A stretch of 64,000 bases of DNA from WTGA01 sp965214055 (GTDB taxonomy: Bacteria > Pseudomonadota > Gammaproteobacteria > Arenicellales > Poriferihabitantaceae): contig OZ243931.1 in the NCBI GenBank assembly GCA_965214055.1, positions 1,860,001 to 1,924,000 of the forward strand, in the 5' to 3' direction. A program made the position numbers and the translations under genes. Positions 8,028 to 16,798 of the stretch are shown piece after piece. Each line of letters opens with the position of its first letter. Position 1 is the stretch's first letter. The notes under the pieces are model-generated. The model saw nothing but the letters and a program-made list of their open reading frames with translations, was not told where the DNA came from and did not search any database.

Positions 8028-9362
8028 ATGGCACGTGTAGCACCGAATGCCGGGATGTTCGGAAATCTTTCCGAACTCAAGCAGCGTATTCTTTTTCTGG
8101 TGGGTGCGTTGCTGGTTTTTCGCCTGGGAACCCATATTCCGGTTCCGGGGGTGGACCCGGCGGCGGTGGCGGCCTTGTTTGAGCAGACCCGGGGGTCCAT
8201 CGTTGACGTGTTCAATATGTTTTCCGGCGGTGCCCTGAGCCGTTTGTCCATCTTTGCGTTGGGGGTCATGCCGTATATCTCCGCGTCCATTATCATGCAG
8301 ATGATGACCGCGGTCGTTCCCACGCTGGAGCAGTTGAAAAAGGAAGGGGCTTCCGGTCGCCGGAAAATCACCCAGTACACCCGTTACTTTACCGTGGTGC
8401 TGGCACTTTTCCAGGGAATGGGGATTTCTGTGGCCATTGAGAGCCAGCAGGTAGCAGGGAGCCCGGTCATCCTGATTCCCGGTCTCGGGTTCAAGATCAT
8501 TACGGCGGCAACACTGACGGCAGGCACCATGTTTCTTGTGTGGCTTGGCGAACAGGTTTCGGAAAGAGGCATTGGAAACGGCATTTCCCTGATCATATTT
8601 GCCTCGATTGTCGCCGGACTGCCGTCCGCGGTAGCCGGGACCCTGGAGTTGGCCAGGACCGGCGCATTGTCTGGAGGATTCGTGATTCTTTTGTTCCTGG
8701 GAGCCATTGGGGTGACTTATTTTGTCGTTTTTGTCGAACGGGGACAGCGGCGGATTACCGTGAACTATGCAAAGCGGCAGCAGGGCAGGAAGATGATGGC
8801 AGGGCAAAGCAGCCATTTGCCGTTCAAGCTGAATATGGCCGGGGTCATTCCCCCTATTTTCGCTTCCAGCCTGATTCTGTTTCCGGCCAGTATCGGCAGC
8901 TGGTTTGGCCAGGCCGAGGGCATGGGCTGGTTGTCTGATATCGCAACCAAGCTGCAGCCCGGGGAACCGGTTTACACGCTGTTCTACGGCGGCATGATCG
9001 TATTTTTCTGTTTTTTCTACACCGCGCTGGTTTTCAACCCCAGTGATATTGCAGACAACCTGAAGAAGTCCGGTGCATTTATTCCGGGTATCCGGCCAGG
9101 AACCCAAAGTGCAAGGTATATCGATGGCGTGGTTTCAAAACTGACCATGGTGGGAGCCATTTACGTTACCTTTGTCTGCCTGATTCCTGAATTCCTCATC
9201 GTAAAGTGGAGTGTGCCGTTTTATTTCGGCGGAACGTCCCTGTTGATTATTGTGGTGGTGACCATGGACCTGATCTCCCAGGTGCAGTCCCATCTTATGT
9301 CCCGCCAGTATGAAAGTATCATGAAAAAGTCGCCATTCAGCCGGGCGGGAAGTCTTCGCTAG
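8028..9362 (+). CDS. secY: SecY, channel subunit of the Sec translocon
   Basis: A 444-residue inner-membrane protein with ten hydrophobic segments, homologous throughout to SecY. Diagnostic blocks include the plug region after FRLGTHIPVPGVDP, GALSRLSIFALGVMPYI, GERGIGNG-type GLFE loop near residue 180, and the cytoplasmic C5 loop FNPSDIADNLKKSGAFIPGIRPG with its conserved arginine needed for SecA function. With SecE and SecG (not in this window) it forms the protein-conducting pore. Its place between rplO and rpmJ is the standard spc arrangement. Confidence 0.98.
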   Translation: MARVAPNAGMFGNLSELKQRILFLVGALLVFRLGTHIPVPGVDPAAVAALFEQTRGSIVDVFNMFSGGALSRLSIFALGVMPYISASIIMQMMTAVVPTLEQLKKEGASGRRKITQYTRYFTVVLALFQGMGISVAIESQQVAGSPVILIPGLGFKIITAATLTAGTMFLVWLGEQVSERGIGNGISLIIFASIVAGLPSAVAGTLELARTGALSGGFVILLFLGAIGVTYFVVFVERGQRRITVNYAKRQQGRKMMAGQSSHLPFKLNMAGVIPPIFASSLILFPASIGSWFGQAEGMGWLSDIATKLQPGEPVYTLFYGGMIVFFCFFYTALVFNPSDIADNLKKSGAFIPGIRPGTQSARYIDGVVSKLTMVGAIYVTFVCLIPEFLIVKWSVPFYFGGTSLLIIVVVTMDLISQVQSHLMSRQYESIMKKSPFSRAGSLR

Positions 9363-9392
9363 GATGGAACCAGCTGTTTTGGAGAGAGAAAA

Positions 9393-9506
9393 ATGAAAGT
9401 AAGAGCTTCAGTGAAAAAGATTTGCAGAAACTGCAAGATCATCCGGAGGAACCGGACCGTCCGGGTGATCTGTACCGAGGCGCGCCACAAGCAGCGCCAG
9501 GGCTAG
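9393..9506 (+). CDS. rpmJ: 50S ribosomal protein L36
   Basis: A 37-residue protein, MKVRASVKKICRNCKIIRR, ending KQRQG. The pattern C-x2-C followed by C and H (Cys11, Cys14, Cys27, His32) is the zinc-binding C+ form of L36. It is preceded by a clear GGAGAGAG ribosome binding site and closes the spc operon. Confidence 0.95.
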   Translation: MKVRASVKKICRNCKIIRRNRTVRVICTEARHKQRQG

Positions 9507-9532
9507 GTGGGTTTTCCGACGCCCCGTGCAAA

Positions 9533-9561
9533 TTGATGGACAGGAACAATTTTGATAGAAT
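9533..9561 (+). promoter_or_regulatory. Candidate sigma70 promoter for the alpha operon
   Basis: TTGATG (9533-9538) and TAGAAT (9556-9561) are separated by 17 bases in the 131-bp gap between rpmJ and rpsM. Each hexamer differs from consensus at a few positions only. The site would allow independent transcription of rpsM-rpsK-rpsD-rpoA-rplQ. Confidence 0.55.
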
Positions 9562-9573
9562 CCGCGCCCCGTT

Positions 9574-9593
9574 GAATTCCCCGGGTGGAATTC
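9574..9593 (+). promoter_or_regulatory. Hairpin in the alpha operon leader
   Basis: GAATTCC and GGAATTC form a perfect 7-bp stem around the loop CCGGGT, 44 bases before the rpsM start and just after the candidate promoter. In E. coli the S4 repressor binds a structured leader at this place. Whether this hairpin is part of an S4 target is inference only. Confidence 0.4.
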
Positions 9594-9637
9594 AGGGAAA
9601 GGTCCTGTGCGCGGGAAAATTTACGGGAAACTAGAAC

Positions 9638-9994
9638 ATGGCACGTATTGCTGGAATTAATCTTCCGAACCACAAACACATAGAAATCGGGTTGACTTCC
9701 ATTTATGGAATTGGCCGCAAGACCGCGCAGCAAATCTGTGACAATGCCGGTGTTAACCGTACGACGAAGGTACGGGAACTGGATGACGGACAAGCCGAGA
9801 AACTCCGTGCCGAGGTGGCCAGGTATGAAGTGGAAGGGGACCGGAGGAGAGAGGTTTCCATGAATATCAAGCGATTGATGGACCTGGGCTGTTATCGGGG
9901 ACTTCGTCATCGCCGGGGATTGCCGGTAAACGGGCAGCGTACAAAAACCAATGCACGCACTCGTAAGGGTCCACCGAGACCTGTACGGAGATAA
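9638..9994 (+). CDS. rpsM: 30S ribosomal protein S13
   Basis: A 118-residue protein, MARIAGINLPNHKHIEIGLT, with the helix-two-turn-helix segment and the C-terminal GQRTKTNARTRKG motif that reaches toward the P-site tRNA. First gene of the alpha operon. Confidence 0.98.
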   Translation: MARIAGINLPNHKHIEIGLTSIYGIGRKTAQQICDNAGVNRTTKVRELDDGQAEKLRAEVARYEVEGDRRREVSMNIKRLMDLGCYRGLRHRRGLPVNGQRTKTNARTRKGPPRPVRR

Positions 9995-10041
9995 CAGGTC
10001 CACCGCGCCAATGGTGCAATAGACATAGCAAAAGAGAAATT

Positions 10042-10440
10042 ATGGCAAAAAACAAGACATCCGGTAGCAAGGGGAAGGCAAAGGTCAGAAAGAATCTGAC
10101 AGAAGGCATCGCCCACATTCATGCGACCTTCAACAATACCATTGTGACCATTTCAGACCGCCATGGCGACACGCTGTGCTGGGCATCTGCCGGGAATTCA
10201 GGGTTCAAGGGATCCAGGAAAAGCACCCCTTTTGCGGCACAAACCGCAGCGGAAAACTGCGGCAGGCGTGCCCAGGAAATGGGGGTCCGGCAACTGGAAG
10301 TCAAAATCAAGGGTCCGGGTCCGGGGAGGGAGTCCGCGATTCGGGCGTTGAACGCACTGGGATTTGAAATTCATTCGATTTCGGATATTACCCCCATCCC
10401 CCACAACGGTTGCCGTCCTCCCAAGCGGCGGCGGGTTTAG
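10042..10440 (+). CDS. rpsK: 30S ribosomal protein S11
   Basis: A 132-residue protein with the S11 blocks GIAHIHATFNNTIVTISD and the C-terminal SDITPIPHNGCRPPKRRRV. It lies on the platform of the small subunit near the Shine-Dalgarno helix. Confidence 0.98.
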   Translation: MAKNKTSGSKGKAKVRKNLTEGIAHIHATFNNTIVTISDRHGDTLCWASAGNSGFKGSRKSTPFAAQTAAENCGRRAQEMGVRQLEVKIKGPGPGRESAIRALNALGFEIHSISDITPIPHNGCRPPKRRRV

Positions 10441-10455
10441 TGCGGCGGGTTTGGT
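10428..10455 (+). repeat. 14-bp tandem duplication at the end of rpsK
   Basis: GCGGCGGGTTTAGT (10428-10441) is repeated as GCGGCGGGTTTGGT (10442-10455), with one mismatch. The first copy contains the rpsK stop codon. It resembles the other short tandem duplications in spacers of this window. Confidence 0.75.
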
Positions 10456-10501
10456 TTAGAGTTCACAACAGGTATTAGACACAGCATACAGGTATTACTT
10501 T

Positions 10502-11125
10502 ATGGCAAGATATATCGGACCCACTTGCAAGCTGGCTCGACGGGAAGGCACCGACCTTTTTCTGAAGAGCCCGGCCCGTACGATTGATTCGAAATGTAAA
10601 TTTGACCGGATGCCGGGGGTGAAATCCACCGGACGGCGTCCGCGCAGTACAGTGTACGGAATCCAGTTGCGGGAAAAACAGAAACTCCGCCGCATGTACG
10701 GCGTGCTGGAAAAGCAGTTTAGCAACTATTACAAGAAAGCAGCAAGAATTCCCGGGTCAACCGGCTTGAATCTCCTGCAGTTGCTGGAAAGCCGGCTGGA
10801 CAACGTCGTTTACCGAATGGGATTTGGAGTGACCCGTGCCGAAGCCCGCCAACTGGTGAGCCACAAAAGCATCCGGGTCAACGGAACTATCGTCAATATC
10901 CCTTCTTACCAGGTTGCGCCGGGGGCTAAGATCGAGGTGGCTGAAAAAGGGAAAAAACAGCTGAGAATCAAGGCTTCTTTGGAAATTGCGGAGCAAATCG
11001 GGTTTGTTTCCTGGGTCGATGTGGATACGGCGGCCGTGAAAGGAACCTACCGGTCATTGCCCGAGCGAAGTGATTTGCTTCCAGATGTCAATGAGGCCCT
11101 GGTGGTGGCGCTTTACTCCAAGTAG
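10502..11125 (+). CDS. rpsD: 30S ribosomal protein S4
   Basis: A 207-residue protein, MARYIGPTCKLARREGTDL, with the S4 RNA-binding domain (LESRLDNVVYRMGFGVTRAEARQLVSH) near residues 95-125. S4 nucleates small-subunit assembly and is the known translational repressor of the alpha operon in E. coli. Confidence 0.98.
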   Translation: MARYIGPTCKLARREGTDLFLKSPARTIDSKCKFDRMPGVKSTGRRPRSTVYGIQLREKQKLRRMYGVLEKQFSNYYKKAARIPGSTGLNLLQLLESRLDNVVYRMGFGVTRAEARQLVSHKSIRVNGTIVNIPSYQVAPGAKIEVAEKGKKQLRIKASLEIAEQIGFVSWVDVDTAAVKGTYRSLPERSDLLPDVNEALVVALYSK

Positions 11126-11193
11126 AGGAGCCGCAAACCACCGATTCATCAGGGTTTTAATTTTAACTTCGTCATGTATTACGGGGAAAACAG

Positions 11194-12204
11194 ATGCAGG
11201 ATCCCACTGTAGAATTTCTAAGGCCACGATTGGTTGAAGCAAAGACCATCGACCCGCAACACTCAAGAATCACGATTGAACCGTTGGAAAGAGGGTTCGG
11301 GCATACTCTTGGAAATGCTTTGCGTCGTATCATGCTGTCATCCATGCCCGGTTGTGCTGTGACCGAGGTTCGGATCGAAGGCGTACTGCATGAATATTCC
11401 ACGCTTGAGGGTGTCCAGGAAGATGTGATCGATATCCTGATGAACTTGAAGACGCTCGCTGTGATCATGCACAACCGGAACGAAGCGACGGTCCGTGTCC
11501 AGAAAAAGGGTCCCGGGACAGTCACCGCCGCGGACATTGAACTGAGCGATGATGTGGAATTGGTGGACCCCGGTCATCACATTGCAACGTTGTCCAAGGA
11601 TGCTGAACTCTACATGGAACTGATCATTCGCCGGGGGCGGGGGTACGAAACCGCAGAAAGCCGGTTAAAGGATTCCGATGAAAGCCGTGCCGTCGGGGTA
11701 ATTCACCTGGATGCCTCATACAGCCCTGTCAGCAGGATTTCCTACACGGTGGAAGATGCCCGGGTGGAACAGCTGACCGACCTGGACCGCCTGGTGCTGG
11801 AGATCGAATCGAACGGGTCCATTGACCCGGAAACCACCGTTCGGCGCGCGGCCACCATCCTGCATGACCAAATTTCCGTATTTGTCAACCTTGAGGAATC
11901 AATGGTGCAAAGCCAGGTGGAAGAAGAGCCTGAAATCGACCCCATGCTGCTGAAACCAGTGGATGATCTTGAGCTCACGGTACGTTCCGCCAATTGCCTG
12001 AAAGCGGAAAATATTTACTATATCGGAGACCTGGTGCAACATACGGAAACCGAATTGCTGAAGACCCCGAATCTGGGTAAAAAATCCCTCACAGAAATCA
12101 AGGATGTACTCGCTGAAAGAGACCTGTTTCTGGGAGCAAAACTTGAAAACTGGCCTCCATCTTCATTGAGTAAGGATGAAGTCATACCCATGGAACTGTA
12201 CTAG
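11194..12204 (+). CDS. rpoA: RNA polymerase alpha subunit
   Basis: A 336-residue protein. The N-terminal assembly domain contains ERGFGHTLGNALRRIMLSSMPG. The C-terminal domain after a linker near residue 240 contains LELTVRSANCLKAENI and TPNLGKKSLTEIKDVL, the surfaces that bind UP elements and activators. Length and order between rpsD and rplQ are canonical. Confidence 0.98.
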   Translation: MQDPTVEFLRPRLVEAKTIDPQHSRITIEPLERGFGHTLGNALRRIMLSSMPGCAVTEVRIEGVLHEYSTLEGVQEDVIDILMNLKTLAVIMHNRNEATVRVQKKGPGTVTAADIELSDDVELVDPGHHIATLSKDAELYMELIIRRGRGYETAESRLKDSDESRAVGVIHLDASYSPVSRISYTVEDARVEQLTDLDRLVLEIESNGSIDPETTVRRAATILHDQISVFVNLEESMVQSQVEEEPEIDPMLLKPVDDLELTVRSANCLKAENIYYIGDLVQHTETELLKTPNLGKKSLTEIKDVLAERDLFLGAKLENWPPSSLSKDEVIPMELY

Positions 12205-12207
12205 AAA

Positions 12208-12597
12208 ATGCGACACAAAGTAGCCGGGCGCACCCTGAACCGCACCACCTCCCACCGAAAGGCCATGTTCAGCAATATGGCCAATTCTCTTTTCCTGCAT
12301 GAGCAGATAAAGACCACCCTGCCCAAGGCAAAAGAACTGCGGCGGTTTGCCGAGCCGTTGATTACCCTGGCAAAAACCCCCAGCGTTGCCAATCGCCGAC
12401 TGGCGTTTGCAAGGCTTCGGAATCGAGATATGGTCGGTAAATTGTTTGATGATCTTGGGCCGCATTTCAAGGACCGGCCAGGCGGATACCTGAGAATCCT
12501 GAAGTGCGGTCATCGCAAGGGTGACAATGCGCCCATGGCATTCGTTCAACTGGTGGACCGGCCACTGGGGGATGCGCTGCAGGGCGAGGACGGCTAG
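12208..12597 (+). CDS. rplQ: 50S ribosomal protein L17
   Basis: A 129-residue protein, MRHKVAGRTLNRTTSHRKAM, with the conserved FSNMANSLFLHEQIKTT block. Three bases separate it from rpoA. It ends the ribosomal block; no convincing intrinsic terminator could be seen directly after it. Confidence 0.98.
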   Translation: MRHKVAGRTLNRTTSHRKAMFSNMANSLFLHEQIKTTLPKAKELRRFAEPLITLAKTPSVANRRLAFARLRNRDMVGKLFDDLGPHFKDRPGGYLRILKCGHRKGDNAPMAFVQLVDRPLGDALQGEDG

Positions 12598-12688
12598 TTC
12601 GACAACCAGTGATGCTTCCCTCACCGGTGTGCGAGTGATGGGGTGGCAGGATTGTCGGCCTGGTTCCAGGGGGGATTCCAGGTTTTAA

Positions 12689-13339
12689 ATGCCCGGCCGT
12701 CGACGAAACCGCCAGTCCCGGAACTGGGCGAACCGGCATCTGAACGACCCGTATGTGCGCAAGGCGCAGCAAAGTGGCTATCGCGCCCGCTCGGTTTACA
12801 AGCTCGTTGACATCGACAGGAAATACCATTTGATCAAGCCGGATTCCAGGATTATTGACCTGGGCTCCTCGCCGGGAGGCTGGTCGCAATACGCCATCTC
12901 CCGAATCCGTGCCGACAACCGGATTATCTGTGTCGACATGTTGCCCATGGACCCATTGGCGAAAACCCTGTTTATACAGGGTGATTTTACCGACCCGGAA
13001 ACCAGGCAACAGGCAAGGGATTCGTCTCCGAATGGGCGGTTTGATCTTGTATTATCGGATATGGCCCCCAATATCACAGGAATACGTCTTGCTGATCAGG
13101 CCAATGTCGAAGCACTTCAGTCTGCGATTCTGGAGTTTTGCCATGTCTCCCTGATCCCTGGCGGCAGGCTGCTTACCAAGTATTTCGAAGGGGAAAGCGC
13201 AAATGTATTTCGAAAACGTTTTCAGAGCCATTTTAACCAAGTCCGGGTCATCAAGCCCGATGCATCCAGACCCGGGTCCAGGGAAATTTACCTGCTTGGG
13301 GACGGATTCAAACCCACCGGTCCGGGCAGAATAAACTGA
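12689..13339 (+). CDS. rlmE: 23S rRNA (uridine-2552-2'-O)-methyltransferase RlmE (FtsJ/RrmJ)
   Basis: A 216-residue SAM-dependent methyltransferase. The SAM-binding motif DLGSSPGGWSQYA is at about residue 55. The catalytic K-D-K-E set can be placed at the lysine of YKLVD, the aspartate of LVLSDMAP, the lysine of LLTKYFEG and the glutamate of SREIYLL. It modifies U2552 of the A loop late in 50S assembly. As in E. coli it directly precedes ftsH, here with a 91-bp gap that holds a candidate promoter. Confidence 0.95.
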   Translation: MPGRRRNRQSRNWANRHLNDPYVRKAQQSGYRARSVYKLVDIDRKYHLIKPDSRIIDLGSSPGGWSQYAISRIRADNRIICVDMLPMDPLAKTLFIQGDFTDPETRQQARDSSPNGRFDLVLSDMAPNITGIRLADQANVEALQSAILEFCHVSLIPGGRLLTKYFEGESANVFRKRFQSHFNQVRVIKPDASRPGSREIYLLGDGFKPTGPGRIN

Positions 13340-13348
13340 ATGACTATT

Positions 13349-13379
13349 TTGGGAGGTTTCGGGGCAGATGCCGTATAAT
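13349..13379 (+). promoter_or_regulatory. Candidate promoter upstream of ftsH
   Basis: A perfect TATAAT (13374-13379) lies 52 bp before the ftsH start. The best upstream hexamer is TTGGGA (13349-13354) at a long 19-base spacing, so the -35 assignment is weak. A heat-shock promoter could overlap but no clear sigma32 box was found. Confidence 0.4.
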
Positions 13380-13430
13380 CTCCTGACCATCTACCATTTC
13401 ACAAGATATTGAATCTTTGGAGAACGCGAA

Positions 13431-15362
13431 TTGCCTAATATAACCAAGAATATTTTGCTGTGGCTGGTGATTGCCATGGTATTGATGTCTGTTTTCAATA
13501 ATTTTACGGACCCCGAAGGGGGTGGCAGTAATGAAATCACTTATTCCGAGTTTCTCAGTCAGGTACGCCAGGGAAGTGTCGCGGCGGTGGAGATTGACAA
13601 TGAAATGATCAGCGGGATGACTCATACCGGAAAATCGTTCGTGACCTATGCCCCCAATGATCCCAAGCTTGTGGACGAACTGGTCAGCCACCAGGTTGAA
13701 ATCAAGGCCAAAAAAGCCGAAGAAACCTCGTTGTTGATGCACTTGTTGATCAGTTCGTTTCCAATCCTGCTGTTGATCGGCGTGTGGATATTCTTCATGA
13801 AACAAATGCAGGGGGGCGGCCGTGGAGGTGCGCTCAGTTTTGGCAAAAGCAAGGCGCGTATGCTGACTGAGGACAAGAACCATATTACCTTCGAGGATGT
13901 GGCCGGGGTGGATGAAGCCAAGGAAGAGGTGGAAGAATTGGTGGAGTTTCTCAGGGACCCGTCGCGTTTTCGCAAATTGGGCGGTCGGATCCCCCGAGGG
14001 GTGTTGATGACGGGAAGTCCGGGAACCGGGAAAACCCTTCTGGCCAAGGCGATTGCCGGGGAGGCCAAAGTTCCCTTCTTCACCATCTCGGGTTCTGATT
14101 TTGTCGAGATGTTTGTGGGGGTAGGGGCCTCCAGGGTCCGGGATATGTTTGAACAGGCAAAAAAACATGCTCCCTGTATTATTTTTATTGATGAGATTGA
14201 TGCGGTGGGCCGTCAAAGAGGAGCCGGTCTGGGAGGCGGGCATGATGAAAGGGAGCAGACCCTGAACCAGCTGTTGGTGGAGATGGATGGTTTCGATGCC
14301 GGGGAAGGCGTCATTGTGATTGCGGCGACAAACCGCCCCGATGTGCTGGACCCTGCGCTGCTCAGGCCAGGCCGGTTCGACCGCCAGGTCACCGTGCCCC
14401 TGCCTGACATACGGGGCCGCGAAGCGATTCTCCGGGTACATATGAAGAAGGTGCCGCTGGATGATGATATCGATCCGGTTGTTATTGCCCGGGGTACGCC
14501 GGGGTTCTCCGGTGCAGATCTGGCGAACCTGATCAACGAAGCCGCCCTGTTTGCCGCCAGGGAAAACAGGAAGCTGGTCTGCATGGAACAATTCGAGAAG
14601 GCCAAGGATAAAGTGCTGATGGGGGTGGAACGTCGTTCCATTGTCATGCCCGAGGAAGAGCGCAGGAATACGGCATACCACGAGTCGGGTCATACGGTGG
14701 TTGCCAAAGTGCTGTCCAAGTTCACCGATCCCGTTCACAAGGTTACGATTATTCCCCGGGGGAGGGCGCTGGGCGTCACGATGCAGTTGCCCGAGGAAGA
14801 CCGGTACAGCCACAACAGGGAGTATCTGCTGGCAAGAATAGCCGTCCTGATGGGTGGCAGAATCGCGGAAGAGGTGTTTATGGACCAGATGACCACTGGA
14901 GCGGCCAATGACTTTGAGCAGGCGACGCAAATGGCGCAAAACATGGTTTCACGATGGGGAATGAGCGATTTGCTGGGCCCACGGGTATTCGGAGACAACC
15001 AGAGCGAAGTCTTTTTGGGACGGGAGATGTCAACACACCGTAATGTCAGTCCCGAGACCGCGGAGAAAGTGGAAAAGGAAGTCAGCCGGATTATTGACCA
15101 GGAGTATGGTCGCGCGCGAAAAATTATCGAAGAAAACACCGAAAAGATTGAAGTAATGGCGACCTCACTGCTGGAGTGGGAAACACTGGATTCCAGTCAG
15201 GTGGCTCAGATCATGGCAGGCGAACCCCCGACTCCTCCGGATGCGGTGGATACGGGTAACAAGCCCAAAGGGGGAGCGGCCTCGTCGTCCGCACATTCCG
15301 GGGATGATCTGGGCCTGGAGGAATCGGATCTCGACCTGCCTGATCCAAGCAGCTCCGGCTGA
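13431..15362 (+). CDS. ftsH: FtsH, membrane-bound ATP-dependent zinc metalloprotease
   Basis: A 643-residue protein. Two N-terminal membrane segments (about residues 6-22 and 103-123) flank a periplasmic domain; an AAA domain and an M41 peptidase domain follow. Walker A is GSPGTGKT (the usual second residue is Pro), Walker B is IIFIDEID, the arginine-finger/SRH region is ATNRPDVLDPALLRPGRFDR, and the zinc site is HESGH. FtsH degrades membrane proteins and factors such as sigma32 and LpxC. The start is TTG at 13431 (rather than ATG), supported by the upstream GGAGA and the match NILLWLVIAMVLMSVF to known FtsH N-termini. Confidence 0.97.
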   Translation: MPNITKNILLWLVIAMVLMSVFNNFTDPEGGGSNEITYSEFLSQVRQGSVAAVEIDNEMISGMTHTGKSFVTYAPNDPKLVDELVSHQVEIKAKKAEETSLLMHLLISSFPILLLIGVWIFFMKQMQGGGRGGALSFGKSKARMLTEDKNHITFEDVAGVDEAKEEVEELVEFLRDPSRFRKLGGRIPRGVLMTGSPGTGKTLLAKAIAGEAKVPFFTISGSDFVEMFVGVGASRVRDMFEQAKKHAPCIIFIDEIDAVGRQRGAGLGGGHDEREQTLNQLLVEMDGFDAGEGVIVIAATNRPDVLDPALLRPGRFDRQVTVPLPDIRGREAILRVHMKKVPLDDDIDPVVIARGTPGFSGADLANLINEAALFAARENRKLVCMEQFEKAKDKVLMGVERRSIVMPEEERRNTAYHESGHTVVAKVLSKFTDPVHKVTIIPRGRALGVTMQLPEEDRYSHNREYLLARIAVLMGGRIAEEVFMDQMTTGAANDFEQATQMAQNMVSRWGMSDLLGPRVFGDNQSEVFLGREMSTHRNVSPETAEKVEKEVSRIIDQEYGRARKIIEENTEKIEVMATSLLEWETLDSSQVAQIMAGEPPTPPDAVDTGNKPKGGAASSSAHSGDDLGLEESDLDLPDPSSSG

Positions 15363-15381
15363 TCCGGAATCCTGTCGGCAG

Positions 15382-16734
15382 ATGACGGATTCTCTTTTTG
15401 GCACAGATGGTGTCAGAGGTAAATTCGGCAACGAGCCCATCACCCCCGAAACCATCCTGAAGCTGGGTTGGGCGGCAGGACGCGTCTTTTCGACATCCCA
15501 GGGCAGTGACAGTGTATTAATCGGAAAGGATACCCGGGTTTCCGGGTATCTGCTGGAATCGGCCCTGGAAGCGGGATTTTCCGCGGCGGGAGTCCATGTC
15601 TACCTTCTGGGTCCGATGCCTACCCCGGGGATTGCGTATCTCACCCGCACGGCCCGGGCGTGTGCCGGGATTGTCATCAGTGCATCGCACAACCCCTATG
15701 ATGACAATGGCATCAAGATATTTTCTCCGGAAGGAACGAAACTGCAGGATGATCTGACCAGGGAGATTGACCGGATGATGGGGCAGCCGTTGCACAGCGT
15801 TCCCTCCGCAAAACTGGGCAAGGCCAAACGGTTTCCCGATGCCTATGGACGGTATATCGAGCATTGCAAGAGTACCTTTCCACACCACCTCAGTCTCTCC
15901 GGTCTGAAGATCGCCATTGACTGTGCAAACGGTGCGGCGTACGACGTGGCCCCCCGGGTATTTTCTGAACTGGGCGCCGATGTGGTGGCCATTGCAAACA
16001 AGCCGGATGGTTTCAATATCAACCGGAACTGTGGGTCCACCAACCCGGAACTGTTGATCCGGGAAGTAGAGAAAACAGGGGCCGATCTGGGGATTGCGCT
16101 GGACGGTGACGCGGACAGGGTCGTCATCGTCGATGAGCAGGGCAATGAAATCAATGGTGACCGGATACTCTATGTACTGGCGAAATATCGGCAGGAGACT
16201 ACAAGACTGAATGGCGGGGTGGTGGGCACGGTGATGAGCAATCTCGGTCTTGAACTGGCACTGAAAACCGCTTCCATAGCATTCAAACGCACCGGTGTCG
16301 GAGACCGGCACGTGCATGAGGCGCTCACCGAAAATGACTGGCTGCTTGGCGGGGAGTCCTCCGGTCACATTCTGTGCCTGGATAAAAGCACCACGGGAGA
16401 CGGAATCGTTGCGGCACTCGAAATCCTTGAAGTCATGCTGGCAAAGGACAAGCCGCTGTCTGAACTTACCCGGGGCATGGAGGTCTACCCCCAGCAGGTG
16501 ATCAACGTGCCAATTGGCCGGGCGAATGGGAAGTCACTGATTTCACACCAGGCAGTGCAGGATGCCGTTGCGGAGACGAAAGACAAACTGGGGCGGGTTG
16601 GCCGGGTCGTTCTCAGACCGTCCGGGACTGAACCCGTATTCCGGGTGATGATTGAAGGGAACGATATGGACCAGGTGCAAAAACTGACCCGGAAACTGGC
16701 GGCTGCTGTGGAAACGGCAGCCGCAGGCGGATAA
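15382..16734 (+). CDS. glmM: Phosphoglucosamine mutase GlmM
   Basis: A 450-residue enzyme converting glucosamine-6-phosphate to glucosamine-1-phosphate for peptidoglycan and LPS. The phosphoserine loop is GIVISASHNPYDDNGIK, the Mg-binding loop DGDADR, the sugar-binding loop GGESSGH, and the phosphate loop RPSGTEPVFRVM. The ATG at 15382 begins MTDSLFGTDGVRGKFG as in the family; open frame upstream overlaps ftsH and is not homologous. It starts 19 bp after ftsH (the intervening folP of E. coli is absent). Confidence 0.97.
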   Translation: MTDSLFGTDGVRGKFGNEPITPETILKLGWAAGRVFSTSQGSDSVLIGKDTRVSGYLLESALEAGFSAAGVHVYLLGPMPTPGIAYLTRTARACAGIVISASHNPYDDNGIKIFSPEGTKLQDDLTREIDRMMGQPLHSVPSAKLGKAKRFPDAYGRYIEHCKSTFPHHLSLSGLKIAIDCANGAAYDVAPRVFSELGADVVAIANKPDGFNINRNCGSTNPELLIREVEKTGADLGIALDGDADRVVIVDEQGNEINGDRILYVLAKYRQETTRLNGGVVGTVMSNLGLELALKTASIAFKRTGVGDRHVHEALTENDWLLGGESSGHILCLDKSTTGDGIVAALEILEVMLAKDKPLSELTRGMEVYPQQVINVPIGRANGKSLISHQAVQDAVAETKDKLGRVGRVVLRPSGTEPVFRVMIEGNDMDQVQKLTRKLAAAVETAAAGG

Positions 16735-16798
16735 TTTTTCAGATCGGTCTGCCCGGCACCGGACCGGGTTCCGGAAAATCCCGAATGGAAGCCGGGAG

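Noticed and set aside
7707..9107. Long minus-strand reading frame of 466 codons opposite secY and rplO
   Set aside because: It is antisense to well-conserved genes, has no recognisable domain, and its composition is that of a shadow frame in GC-rich DNA.
13344..14939. Minus-strand frame of 531 codons opposite ftsH
   Set aside because: A shadow of ftsH codon usage, rich in His, Gln and Pro, with no homology and no ribosome binding site.
16735..16798. Intrinsic terminator between glmM and the bactofilin gene
   Set aside because: CCCGG-CCGGG arms exist, but the stem is only five bp and no T-run follows on the plus strand.
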